Below, piece after piece: positions 25,530 to 33,693 of a stretch of DNA of 64,000 nt. Source of the DNA: Ignavibacteriales bacterium (lineage in GTDB: Bacteria > Bacteroidota > Ignavibacteria > UBA10030); the NCBI GenBank assembly GCA_026390595.1, contig JAPLFQ010000004.1:1-64000 (forward strand), written 5' to 3'. The notes under the pieces were generated by a model. It had not been told where the DNA came from, did no database searches, and saw only the letters and a program-made list of their open reading frames with translations. How positions within the stretch are numbered: position 1 is the stretch's first letter; each line of letters begins with the position of its first letter. The translations under genes and the position numbers were made by a program.

Positions 25530-27290
25530 GTGAGAAGAATTCTTTCATGTATTTATCTGGTGATGGTGACGGCATATATGAACGCGGACGCGCAGCAGGG
25601 CAGTTGGGTTGAATCCACGCTTGCATCGATGACGCTCGAGGAGAAAATCGGCCAGCTGTTCGCCGCCGATCTCGTGGCGGTCTATTCGAACAGAGAGAGC
25701 CCCAGCTTTCAGCTTGCGAAAGAGTTTGTGCACAAGTACCACGTCGGCGGCTTCATCCTCGCCGGTGGCACTGTGAGTGACATCGCTCTCGTCACCAATG
25801 CGTTGCAGCGTGAATCAAAACTCCCGCTTCTCATCAGCGCCGACCTGGAAGGGGGGCTTTGGTTCAATCATCCCTATCGGTGGTTGATGGGCAGGGGTCC
25901 GGAACTTCCCAGGTTTGTCGGTGGTGGAGGAACCCCGCTGCCGTCCTGCATGGCAGTCGGAGCGACCGGGAATACCCATTTTGCCTATGAATTCGGCAGA
26001 ATAACCGCCCGGGAGGCTCGTGCAGTAGGCATTCACTGGATTAACGCTCCGGTGGCAGATGTGAACAGCAATCCGCACAATCCCATCGTCAATACAAGGT
26101 CTTTCGGTGAAGATCCTGCGCAGGTAGCGGCGATGGTAGAGGCATACGTACGAGGAGCCCAGGAAGAAAAGGTCATAGCGACGTTGAAACATTTTCCGGG
26201 TCATGGAGATACTGAAGAAGACACTCACATGCAGCTTCCTTCGCTGCCGTTTGATCGCGCCAGGCTTGATGCCGTGGAATTTGTGCCGTTCAAAGCGGGT
26301 ATCAACGCGGGTGTGCAAGCGGTGATGACCGCGCACATAGCGCTCCCGAACGTCGATCCTGAAAAACGCCCCTCCACGCTTTCACCGGTCATCGTGACCG
26401 AACTGCTCCGTAATCATCTTGGATTCAAAGGGCTGGTCGTCACAGATGGCATGACGATGCAGGGAGTGACCGATCACTTCAGCGCTGCTGAGGCGGCTAT
26501 CCGCGCGATCGAAGCCGGCGACGATGTCGTTCTGGTACCGGCTGATTTTGCGCAGGCGTACAATGGTGTGCTCGGCGCAGTGCGCTCGGGCCGGATATCA
26601 CTGGCACGCGTTGAAGAGTCTGTCCGTCGCGTGCTCGCGGCGAAGGTGTGGGTAGGCATCGACCGCGCGCGAACCGTCAATGTCGAGAATATCTCGAACA
26701 TCGTGGCGCCGCCGGAATCAGAGAGAATTGCCGATTCCATGTTCAGCGCTGCTGTCACGCTTCTGAGGAATCAGGGAAACGTCCTGCCGCTTTCCCCTGC
26801 GGCGCGAGTTCTGGTTGTCACGGTGACCGACGAGCCGAACCTTCAAATTGGCGACGCGTTGGCCAGCGTGTTGAAAACGAAGCATCAGTCAGTTGCCCTG
26901 TCACACGTGTGGAATGAATCTTCGCCTGATGCGATCAGCCGCATCATCGCCGAGGCTCAGACCGCCGACATCATCGTCGCGGGGATCTATCTCTCCGTAG
27001 GAGCCTGGAAAGGACAACTTGGTTTCTCACCGGAGCTGCGGAAGTTCTTTGACAAGCTTTCAACGTTGAAGAAACCAGTGGTGACCATAGCCTTTGGTGA
27101 TCCCTACGTTATCGAGAAGCTTCCAACGACTGATGTAATCATAGCAACATACACTGGCGTGCGGAAGGCGGAAGAAGCGGCCGCAAATGTATTGCTCGGC
27201 AAATCCGAGGTGAAGGGGAAACTCCCCGTCACCATTCCCGGGAAGTTCACACGAGGCGACGGGATTCACCTTACTCCCATTGCACGGTAA
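25530..27290 (+). CDS. Secreted glycoside hydrolase family 3 (NagZ-like beta-N-acetylhexosaminidase)
   Basis: A 586-residue exported enzyme (signal peptide about 1-22, ending MNADAQQ), starting at GTG 25530 with GGGAG at 25517-25521. The GH3 barrel occupies about 30-375: KHFPGHGDTEEDTH (220-233) is the NagZ-type loop with the catalytic His/Asp dyad, and VVTDGMTMQGV holds the nucleophile Asp306. A second alpha/beta domain follows (about 400-586). The dyad marks beta-N-acetylglucosaminidases and phosphorylases rather than beta-glucosidases. In Gram-negatives NagZ is cytosolic, whereas this one is exported and longer, more like Bacillus NagZ/YbbD. It could remove GlcNAc-type residues from the target glycan or act in wall recycling. 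The downstream ROK kinase may use its product. Confidence 0.88.
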   Translation: MRRILSCIYLVMVTAYMNADAQQGSWVESTLASMTLEEKIGQLFAADLVAVYSNRESPSFQLAKEFVHKYHVGGFILAGGTVSDIALVTNALQRESKLPLLISADLEGGLWFNHPYRWLMGRGPELPRFVGGGGTPLPSCMAVGATGNTHFAYEFGRITAREARAVGIHWINAPVADVNSNPHNPIVNTRSFGEDPAQVAAMVEAYVRGAQEEKVIATLKHFPGHGDTEEDTHMQLPSLPFDRARLDAVEFVPFKAGINAGVQAVMTAHIALPNVDPEKRPSTLSPVIVTELLRNHLGFKGLVVTDGMTMQGVTDHFSAAEAAIRAIEAGDDVVLVPADFAQAYNGVLGAVRSGRISLARVEESVRRVLAAKVWVGIDRARTVNVENISNIVAPPESERIADSMFSAAVTLLRNQGNVLPLSPAARVLVVTVTDEPNLQIGDALASVLKTKHQSVALSHVWNESSPDAISRIIAEAQTADIIVAGIYLSVGAWKGQLGFSPELRKFFDKLSTLKKPVVTIAFGDPYVIEKLPTTDVIIATYTGVRKAEEAAANVLLGKSEVKGKLPVTIPGKFTRGDGIHLTPIAR

Positions 27291-27301
27291 GAGAACGTCA
27301 C

Positions 27302-28321
27302 ATGTCTCTGACAACTCAATTTCTAGGTTTGACACTTCAAAGCCCGGTTCTTGTCGCGTCCGGTCCTGCCAGTCACGACGTGAATCAAATACGACTGGCC
27401 GAAGAACAGAAGTCAGGGGCCGTGGTCTTGAAAACCGCCTGCTCGGACAAATTCGAACACATGCGGTCGTGGCCGAGGCCGCGCTACAAGATGCTCGACT
27501 GGGACAAACAAATCGCCGGTCGATCAAAACACTTCAGCCTCTATTCATACGAACAGGGCTACAGCGGGACGCTGAAAGACTATTGGGAATTTATCCGAGT
27601 CAGCAAGAGCCATGCTTCGATACCGATCATCGGAAGCATCTTCGCCGATGAAGCCCGCGATTGGTCTGAGATGGCGAAGAACGTCGAGCAGAACGGGGCA
27701 GACGCGATCGAACTGGATATCTCGTCGCCGCACAGACCCGGTAGCGTTGCGTTCGAAACAACGTTCGTCAGCGCAATCAAGATTGTCGTAAAGTCCGTGC
27801 ACATCCCCGTGCTCGTAAAGCTGACGCCGGGTCAGGAAGTTGTCCAGCAGTGTCTGGTCGCGCAGGAGTGCGGCGCGTCGGCGGTGACACTCTGTAATCG
27901 CATACGAGGCATCGACGTCGACATTGAGAGTCAGCGTCCGATCCTGCACGGTTACTATGCGGGAATTGGAGGGCCCTGGGCGAAGTACTACACGCTCCGC
28001 CACGTGGCAGAGGCCGCACAGGAAATCACGATTCCTATCAGCGGCACCGGGGGTATCATAAGCGGTGAGGATGTCATCAAATACGTGCTGCTGGGGGCAT
28101 CCACCGTTCAGATTCTTTCGGTTATCATGGTCAATGGCTGGAATTCCATCTCGCAGATCAACGGGGAGATCGAAGAATATCTGAGGCAAAAAGGCCTGAA
28201 TTCATTGGAGCAAATACGCGGAAAGGCGCTTGAGGCGCTTGCGCGTCCCGAAGAGATCATTCGATGGTCGGGGGAACCGAAAACAGGAGCGCGCAACGAC
28301 TGGAAGGAACTGAAGAAGTAG
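27302..28321 (+). CDS. Dihydroorotate dehydrogenase-like / PreA-like flavoprotein
   Basis: A 339-residue FMN TIM-barrel protein. LTTQFLGLTLQSPVLVASGP is the start typical of PyrD and PreA, ADAIELDISSPH corresponds to the NxSCPH strand, PVLVKLTPG carries the FMN lysine, and ISGTGGIISGEDVIKYVLLGAS is the phosphate-binding end. In the substrate strand the usual Asn and Cys are replaced (ELDISSPHR), so ordinary dihydroorotate or pyrimidine chemistry is doubtful. A separate two-cluster ferredoxin is encoded 53 bases downstream, which matches a split version of dihydropyrimidine dehydrogenase PreA, whose ferredoxin domain is normally fused. Role in this locus is uncertain. Confidence 0.78.
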   Translation: MSLTTQFLGLTLQSPVLVASGPASHDVNQIRLAEEQKSGAVVLKTACSDKFEHMRSWPRPRYKMLDWDKQIAGRSKHFSLYSYEQGYSGTLKDYWEFIRVSKSHASIPIIGSIFADEARDWSEMAKNVEQNGADAIELDISSPHRPGSVAFETTFVSAIKIVVKSVHIPVLVKLTPGQEVVQQCLVAQECGASAVTLCNRIRGIDVDIESQRPILHGYYAGIGGPWAKYYTLRHVAEAAQEITIPISGTGGIISGEDVIKYVLLGASTVQILSVIMVNGWNSISQINGEIEEYLRQKGLNSLEQIRGKALEALARPEEIIRWSGEPKTGARNDWKELKK

Positions 28322-28373
28322 GTGGGATTGGCATCCGCGCAGGCGGACCGCTCTCCACTCAACTTAACGAGTA

Positions 28374-28700
28374 ATGGGACAACAAAGAAAATATCCGGGG
28401 CTGCCTCCTCTTCCACCCCCTTTTGTCAAAGATTTTCCGCCAATCGCGGTAGTCGTGGAAGAAAAGTGTATCGCGTGTGATCGCTGTCCACCGATCTGCT
28501 TTTTCGATGCGATTGTAATGGAGAATCGCCCGGGGCATCCCTACAAGCGTACGGCAGTCGTCATTCCGGAGAACTGCACCGGTTGTGGACTCTGCTTTGA
28601 AGCCTGCCCAACAGACGCGTTTCTCTGGATCCCGGATAATACCGCGGAGAGCCGGTCTCCGAAGGCCCCGCACAAGTCCGACAGGGACATTGATATATGA
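28374..28700 (+). CDS. 2x[4Fe-4S] ferredoxin
   Basis: A 108-residue ferredoxin with two CxxCxxC-type cluster motifs, CIACDRCPPIC (about 33-43) and CTGCGLCFEACP (about 68-79). Loops around the first motif are longer than in clostridial ferredoxins, as in the C-terminal domain of dihydropyrimidine dehydrogenase. It is most simply the electron donor or acceptor for the flavoprotein encoded just upstream. Its stop overlaps the start of the cyclase gene by four bases, indicating a translationally coupled set of three. Confidence 0.9.
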   Translation: MGQQRKYPGLPPLPPPFVKDFPPIAVVVEEKCIACDRCPPICFFDAIVMENRPGHPYKRTAVVIPENCTGCGLCFEACPTDAFLWIPDNTAESRSPKAPHKSDRDIDI

Positions 28701-29314
28701 ATGTTGTGGATTTAACACATCCGATCAGCGTGGAGACACCCGTCTATTTTCCATGGCATCCCGCAACCGAGATTGAGCAGACGGCCACGTATCAGGAACA
28801 TCGATGCGAGGTACGCCGCTTGAGTTTCGGGAGCCACAGCGGGACTCACATCGACGCGCCGAGCCACGTCTTCGAGGGCAAGCCGACGCTGGATCAGTAT
28901 GATCCTGCTCTGTGGTATGTGGATGCGCAGGTTCTGGATTTCACCGGACGTGCGCCCAGTGAGAAGATCACGAAGGAAGAAATCCGCGCCAAGTTCCACA
29001 CGAAGTCAATCGGGGTTGTTGTGAAAACGGGATGGGATGTCCGGTTTGGGCAGAAAGATTACTACGCTACCTACCCGCCTCTTTCGAATGAAGCGGCGGA
29101 GTACCTGGTTGACATGAACATTCGCGTGCTCGCCGCGGATACGCCGTTCACGCTCGACGTGCACTACATCATCCTGGGGCATGGCATACCATTGATAACG
29201 AATTTGAACAACACGGCCCGGCTGAAGGAAGGAATGATCAAGCTCATCTCGGCCCCATTGCTCATCAAAGGGGGCGATGGCGCTCCGGCCCGAGTATTGG
29301 CAGTCACCGCATAA
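28697..29314 (+). CDS. Cyclase-family (kynurenine formamidase-like) metal-dependent hydrolase
   Basis: A 205-residue protein of the cyclase family. The N-terminal DLTHPISVETPVYF and the metal motif HSGTHIDAPSH (about 52-62) are diagnostic. Members include kynurenine formamidase, isatin hydrolase and enzymes that close or open polyketide or amide rings. ATGA overlap with the ferredoxin gene and the M20 gene seven bases downstream suggest work on a product of the flavoprotein, perhaps opening a cyclic amide or lactone; that is an inference from order only. Confidence 0.85.
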   Translation: MNVVDLTHPISVETPVYFPWHPATEIEQTATYQEHRCEVRRLSFGSHSGTHIDAPSHVFEGKPTLDQYDPALWYVDAQVLDFTGRAPSEKITKEEIRAKFHTKSIGVVVKTGWDVRFGQKDYYATYPPLSNEAAEYLVDMNIRVLAADTPFTLDVHYIILGHGIPLITNLNNTARLKEGMIKLISAPLLIKGGDGAPARVLAVTA

Positions 29315-29321
29315 CCTGATC

Positions 29322-30449
29322 ATGGATCAAGTAGTATCACTTCTTTCCGATCTTGTCGCAATCCCGAGCATGAACCCAATGGGAAGGGGACGCACGGGAC
29401 CGGAGTATTGCGAACAATCGATTGCTGAGTTCGTCCGGGGAATCCTCGTTCAGAATTCGATCGACTGTGAACTGCAACAGGTGCTCCCGGGCCGGCCAAA
29501 CGTTGTCGGCCATGTCAACGTTGGTGCAGCGCGGACGATCATGCTCGAAGCGCACCTCGACACCGTGCAGGTGGATACGATGGCTGTCGAACCGTTCACG
29601 CCCGTCATTCGCGGCGGTCGGCTCTATGGCCGGGGATCGTGTGATACCAAGGGATCAATGGCAGCGTTCCTGCAGGCAGCCATACGGTCCATGAAAACAC
29701 CTGAACGGCTGCGGTACAATATCGTCCTCCTCTTTGTCGCTGATGAAGAATATCGATTCACCGGAGCGCAGCACGCCGTAAGGAATGGGCTGAAGGCAGA
29801 TTTTGGCATTGCGGGGGAACCGACCCAGCTCAGAATTGTGCGGGCACACAAGGGTGTCACACGCTGGAAAATATTCACGACAGGCCTGGCGGCGCACTCC
29901 GCATATCCGGAGCGCGGAAAAAATTCCATCTATGCGATGTCGCACATTGTCAACCGGCTTGAGCGATATGCTGCAGAATTGTACGCGCGCCACGCTCATC
30001 CTGTGCTTGGCGCTCCATCGCTCAGCGTTGGCGTCATCGAGGGGGGACAGGCGGTCAATATCGTTCCGGACCGGTGCTCGATTGAATTGGACCGTCGAAC
30101 ACTACCGGGCGAAAGCATGCAAAGCGTCCTCGACCCGGTCCGGGCGTTGTTACAAGACCTCTCCGATTGGGAGATGAAGGAACCCTACTTGTCCGTTGCA
30201 GGCATGGAGGTATTGCTCGGAGCTCCCGTCGTTGAAGCTTTGGCGAACTCCATCCACGCAGTGCTTGGCGATGCTGCAACCGAAGGTGCGCAGTACGCCA
30301 CGGACGCCGGCATCTACAACGCCGCCGGGATTCCGACGATCGTTTTTGGTCCCGGGGACATTGCCCAGGCACATACCGAATCGGAATTCATCGACCTTTC
30401 TCAACTGGATCTGGCCGTGGCCATTATCGAGAGGCTCCTGACTACATGA
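29322..30449 (+). CDS. M20-family metallodeacylase (ArgE/DapE/CPG2 type)
   Basis: A 375-residue zinc hydrolase. Metal-site segments are LEAHLDTV (His, Asp), GRGSCDTKG (bridging Asp), VADEEYRFTG (catalytic Glu pair) and GIAGEPTQL, with the last His in QAHTESEF; the middle lid domain is AHKGVTRWKIF to SIELDRRT. It removes acyl groups from amino acids or peptides. It should not be read as the arginine-pathway ArgE, because the arg operon here uses ArgJ, which recycles the acetyl group. Pairing with the NSAR-type racemase at 24377 would fit deacylation of an N-acyl amino acid. Start at 29322 is preferred over an ATG 45 bases upstream inside the cyclase gene. Overlaps the ROK gene (ATGA). Confidence 0.85.
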   Translation: MDQVVSLLSDLVAIPSMNPMGRGRTGPEYCEQSIAEFVRGILVQNSIDCELQQVLPGRPNVVGHVNVGAARTIMLEAHLDTVQVDTMAVEPFTPVIRGGRLYGRGSCDTKGSMAAFLQAAIRSMKTPERLRYNIVLLFVADEEYRFTGAQHAVRNGLKADFGIAGEPTQLRIVRAHKGVTRWKIFTTGLAAHSAYPERGKNSIYAMSHIVNRLERYAAELYARHAHPVLGAPSLSVGVIEGGQAVNIVPDRCSIELDRRTLPGESMQSVLDPVRALLQDLSDWEMKEPYLSVAGMEVLLGAPVVEALANSIHAVLGDAATEGAQYATDAGIYNAAGIPTIVFGPGDIAQAHTESEFIDLSQLDLAVAIIERLLTT

Positions 30450-31396
30450 TTCTTGGACTCGACATCGGCGGGACGAAAACAGCGGTAGTCGTGGGAACAT
30501 CGCGCGGTGAAATTCTCTCTCGCCGGCAGTTCACAACGGCTTCGGAGCGCGGCTTCGAGAACGTGTTCGACGAGCTTTCCATGACTATCACTCAGGTGCT
30601 GGCGAGTGCACCGGAGCCCGTGAAAGCGATCAGCGTTTCGGTCGGTGGTCCACTCGACGTGCTGAAGGGGATCATCAATTCTCCCCCCAATCTCCCCGGA
30701 TGGAACAATATTCCCTTGAAGGATCTCCTCACAAACAAGTTCTCTCTCCCTGTGTTTGTAGAACACGACGGCAACGCCGGAGCGCTTGCGGAGTTCTACT
30801 TCGGTGCCGGCAGAGGATTCCGCAATATTGTCTTTCTGACTATGGGCACAGGCCTCGGGGCCGGGTTGATTCTTGACGGCAGGGTGTACAGAGGAACGAC
30901 GGACACGGCGGGAGAGGTAGGGCACATACGTATCGCCGAGGACGGTCCGCTCTGCTACGGGAAAAGTGGATCATTGGAAGGATATGGAAGCGGCACCGGC
31001 ATAGCGAGGCTTGCGCATATGATGTTCCCGTCTCTGTGGGGCGGCTCGGCAACCGTATTGGATGTGTATGTCGCTTTGAAGCAGGGATCGCCCGAAGCGA
31101 AGCAGGTGTTCGAACGTGCGGCTACGTACCTGGGACGCGGGTTCGCGATGATCACGGATTTCATCAATCCTCAGCGCATTATACTTGGAGGACTGGGCTT
31201 GCGGATTGCGGATGCGTTTCTCCCGTTCGCAGATGCAGTGTTTCGCCAGGAGGCTCTGCCGCAGTCGGGCGCCGCATGCAGTATTGTTCCTGCCCAATTG
31301 GGGGAAGCCATCGGTGACGTTGCGTCGCTGTGCGCTGCTCTCGATCAGGGCGGTATGATTGACAACTCGGTACCATTCAGGGGAGGTTCACATTGA
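30446..31396 (+). CDS. ROK-family sugar kinase lacking the zinc-cysteine motif
   Basis: A 316-residue ASKHA-fold kinase. The phosphate-binding MILGLDIGGTKTAVV starts the protein, FVEHDGNAGALAE holds the catalytic Asp, and TMGTGLGAGLILDG the adenosine-side loop. After the usual His (GEVGHIRI) the ROK consensus CxCGxxGCxE is replaced by LCYGKSGSLE, so all three zinc cysteines are missing. Such variants exist among bacterial ROK kinases, so activity is not excluded. It may phosphorylate glucose, N-acetylmannosamine, N-acetylglucosamine or another sugar freed by the GH3 enzyme. Overlaps the M20 gene by four bases. Confidence 0.85.
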   Translation: MILGLDIGGTKTAVVVGTSRGEILSRRQFTTASERGFENVFDELSMTITQVLASAPEPVKAISVSVGGPLDVLKGIINSPPNLPGWNNIPLKDLLTNKFSLPVFVEHDGNAGALAEFYFGAGRGFRNIVFLTMGTGLGAGLILDGRVYRGTTDTAGEVGHIRIAEDGPLCYGKSGSLEGYGSGTGIARLAHMMFPSLWGGSATVLDVYVALKQGSPEAKQVFERAATYLGRGFAMITDFINPQRIILGGLGLRIADAFLPFADAVFRQEALPQSGAACSIVPAQLGEAIGDVASLCAALDQGGMIDNSVPFRGGSH

Positions 31397-31428
31397 TTGT
31401 TATTGATTACTTCCGGAAGGCATGTGCG

Positions 31429-33672
31429 ATGAAACGGTCAGTCGCAGTCATGGTAATCCTGCTCGCGGGGGCATGCAGCGCGCTCTCGCAGAAGTCTCTC
31501 TACCTCGATCAGATCAAGAAATCAGTAGATCGGGGCTGGCAGGAATACCCCGCACAAATCGAGCAATGGAAGAAGAACTATCAGCCAAGTGTCCTCTGGG
31601 GATACAACCCTCCGGGAGGACCCGCATACCTCGCCGGTGCGCTCGGCTTTTTGTATGAAGAAACGAAAGACATCAGCTGCGCGAAGAAAGCCGCGGAAAT
31701 TCTGGCGTCGTATGGCGATCTGCGCAACAGCTATCCGAAGGACTACGCCAGGACCCGGGCTGAATATGTCAACGGCATTCCGGCCATATCGAATTTCTTT
31801 TTCATGCCCCCGTTCATCCGTGCCTATTTGAGGATCAAGGACTGCGGTGTGCTCGATCAGAACACGCGCAAGAACATCGAAGAGAATGTTGCCGGCAGCG
31901 CTGATTTCATTTTCTATTTCCCTGAATGGGGGACGCACAACCGCGCAATGCTCCGCGCAGAAGCGCTTATGTATGCCGCACTGGCCATGCCGAACCATCC
32001 GCATGCGGAGAAGTGGAATCACATGGCGCAGATCCTTGGAGACGACAATCTGAAGCAATGGGAGATCGAAGACGCCACGGTGTACCATCCGGTTTGGCTG
32101 ACGGCGCTCTACTCGTATGCGGATGCGGCGGGCAGGAAAGAGCTGTTCGATTCGCCGCTGACGAAATACTATCCGCAATACTATCAGAAACTCATCGGTC
32201 CACAAGGGACCATCCCCGAATTCGGCGATGCCCGATGGTCCTCAGGATGGGATGGACTCCGCTGGGTGGCGATATTCGAGAAGGCAGCGGCTGTGTACAA
32301 AGATCCCCAATTGAAATGGGCAGCACAATCTGTGCTCGAATCGTTCAACAAGAGAGGGGGAGTGGTGGGGGTCGGCGAAGCGTATTACCTGGCCGATGCG
32401 TATCGGTGGACGGACGAAACCGTGAAGCCGCAAAAACCGGTCAGTCTTTCACAGGAAGTGCTTGACGACCTTGTCGGCAAGAAGATCGTTTTTCGAAACG
32501 GATGGGATCCAACAAGCACCTATATGCTTCTGAATTACAGGGATGAAGGAGACGGCGGGCTGCTCTATCGGGATTTTCTCCGCCAGACAATCTCAGTGGA
32601 AGAAGAAAAGATGCACCACGGACACGCGGATGAAAACAGCATACCCCTGCTGATGAGCGAAGGATCGGTTCTCCTGCATGATGCAGATTACCGGAGCGAT
32701 CTCCCGAGCGGCCCGTACGGAGCGTGGCGGCAGGACTATTTTCACAACCGGCTCATTGCCCGTCCGGGCAAGCGCGACAGTCGGCAAGGACTGCTCGAGT
32801 TTGTTCAGAATTCCGGATCGTATCGGGCCGTCCGGACACAAAAGATCGATTTTCTCAACCTGAAGGAAGTGGACATGAGCCGGACAAGGCTCGTCGACCA
32901 GGACCTTGGATATCAATCGGACCGGGTGATCACGTACATCAAAGAAGAAGGATGGTTCGTGGTCGTCGATGCAATAAAGATTCTCCGGTCCGGGTATTTC
33001 ACGTTTGCGAATCTGTGGCATGCGCAAACAATACTGGAAAAAGGAAAAGACTATCTCGATATCGTAACCGATTCGATCCAGGGGCAAAAATTCCCTTCGT
33101 CGAGATCGCTGCTCCTGGTGTTTCCTGAGGCGTATCAGAAAACTCTCGGCGTCGAGCCGATCTCCCGGAGCACACAGAAGGAGAATGCGGTATTCCAAAC
33201 AGTTTCAAGCCAGTACAAAGCCGGTGACACCGAACTGTTTGTCACCGTTCTTATCCCTCACACCCGTGGAGAAAAATTGGATGGACTGAAATCCAGGGTA
33301 AAACTCATCGATGTCAGTGCGCCCTACAAAGCTGTGGGGCTTGAAATCAAGAGGGGCGGTCGTTCATCGTATCTTTGTGTAAAAGTCGACCTCGACATGG
33401 ATATCGCAAGGGAGAATGTTCGTCCCCGCTATCTCTACACACTCGGCAAAGTTGGATACGGCGATATCGAAACAGACGCCAGTTATCTGTTTGCGACTGT
33501 CAACAATGGAAGAGTGGCATACTCGGCTTCAAACGTTCTTAAAGTACTCTATAAGAACAAGCCGATGTTCGAAGCTCTTGCCAACAGCCATCCGCTGCAG
33601 CTCGACGGAACCACCGAACGCATCGGGTACGTGAAATGGAGATATTGGGAAGACACGGTCGAATACAAGTAA
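31429..33672 (+). CDS. Secreted heparinase II/III-family lyase-like protein
   Basis: A 747-residue exported protein. The signal region MVILLAGACSALSQ could be a signal peptide or a lipoprotein signal with Cys near residue 16. About 30-330 is a helical toroid (EWGTHNRAMLRAEALMYAA) and the rest a beta-sandwich, the heparinase II/III arrangement; HHGHADENSI (about 397-406) is the hallmark at the junction, and HNRLIARPG follows as in the family. GGAAGG at 31415-31420 marks the ATG at 31429; a TTG start at 31393 is less likely. It is only distantly related to the Tat-exported enzyme at 2281, so the two probably cut different linkages. Confidence 0.8.
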   Translation: MKRSVAVMVILLAGACSALSQKSLYLDQIKKSVDRGWQEYPAQIEQWKKNYQPSVLWGYNPPGGPAYLAGALGFLYEETKDISCAKKAAEILASYGDLRNSYPKDYARTRAEYVNGIPAISNFFFMPPFIRAYLRIKDCGVLDQNTRKNIEENVAGSADFIFYFPEWGTHNRAMLRAEALMYAALAMPNHPHAEKWNHMAQILGDDNLKQWEIEDATVYHPVWLTALYSYADAAGRKELFDSPLTKYYPQYYQKLIGPQGTIPEFGDARWSSGWDGLRWVAIFEKAAAVYKDPQLKWAAQSVLESFNKRGGVVGVGEAYYLADAYRWTDETVKPQKPVSLSQEVLDDLVGKKIVFRNGWDPTSTYMLLNYRDEGDGGLLYRDFLRQTISVEEEKMHHGHADENSIPLLMSEGSVLLHDADYRSDLPSGPYGAWRQDYFHNRLIARPGKRDSRQGLLEFVQNSGSYRAVRTQKIDFLNLKEVDMSRTRLVDQDLGYQSDRVITYIKEEGWFVVVDAIKILRSGYFTFANLWHAQTILEKGKDYLDIVTDSIQGQKFPSSRSLLLVFPEAYQKTLGVEPISRSTQKENAVFQTVSSQYKAGDTELFVTVLIPHTRGEKLDGLKSRVKLIDVSAPYKAVGLEIKRGGRSSYLCVKVDLDMDIARENVRPRYLYTLGKVGYGDIETDASYLFATVNNGRVAYSASNVLKVLYKNKPMFEALANSHPLQLDGTTERIGYVKWRYWEDTVEYK

Positions 33673-33693
33673 GCATCCTCCGGCTGTATTGAT

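Noticed and set aside
29322-30449. Naming the M20 gene argE as part of arginine synthesis
   Set aside because: The arg operon encodes ArgJ, which recycles acetyl groups; the M20 gene is embedded in the catabolic cluster 19 kb away.
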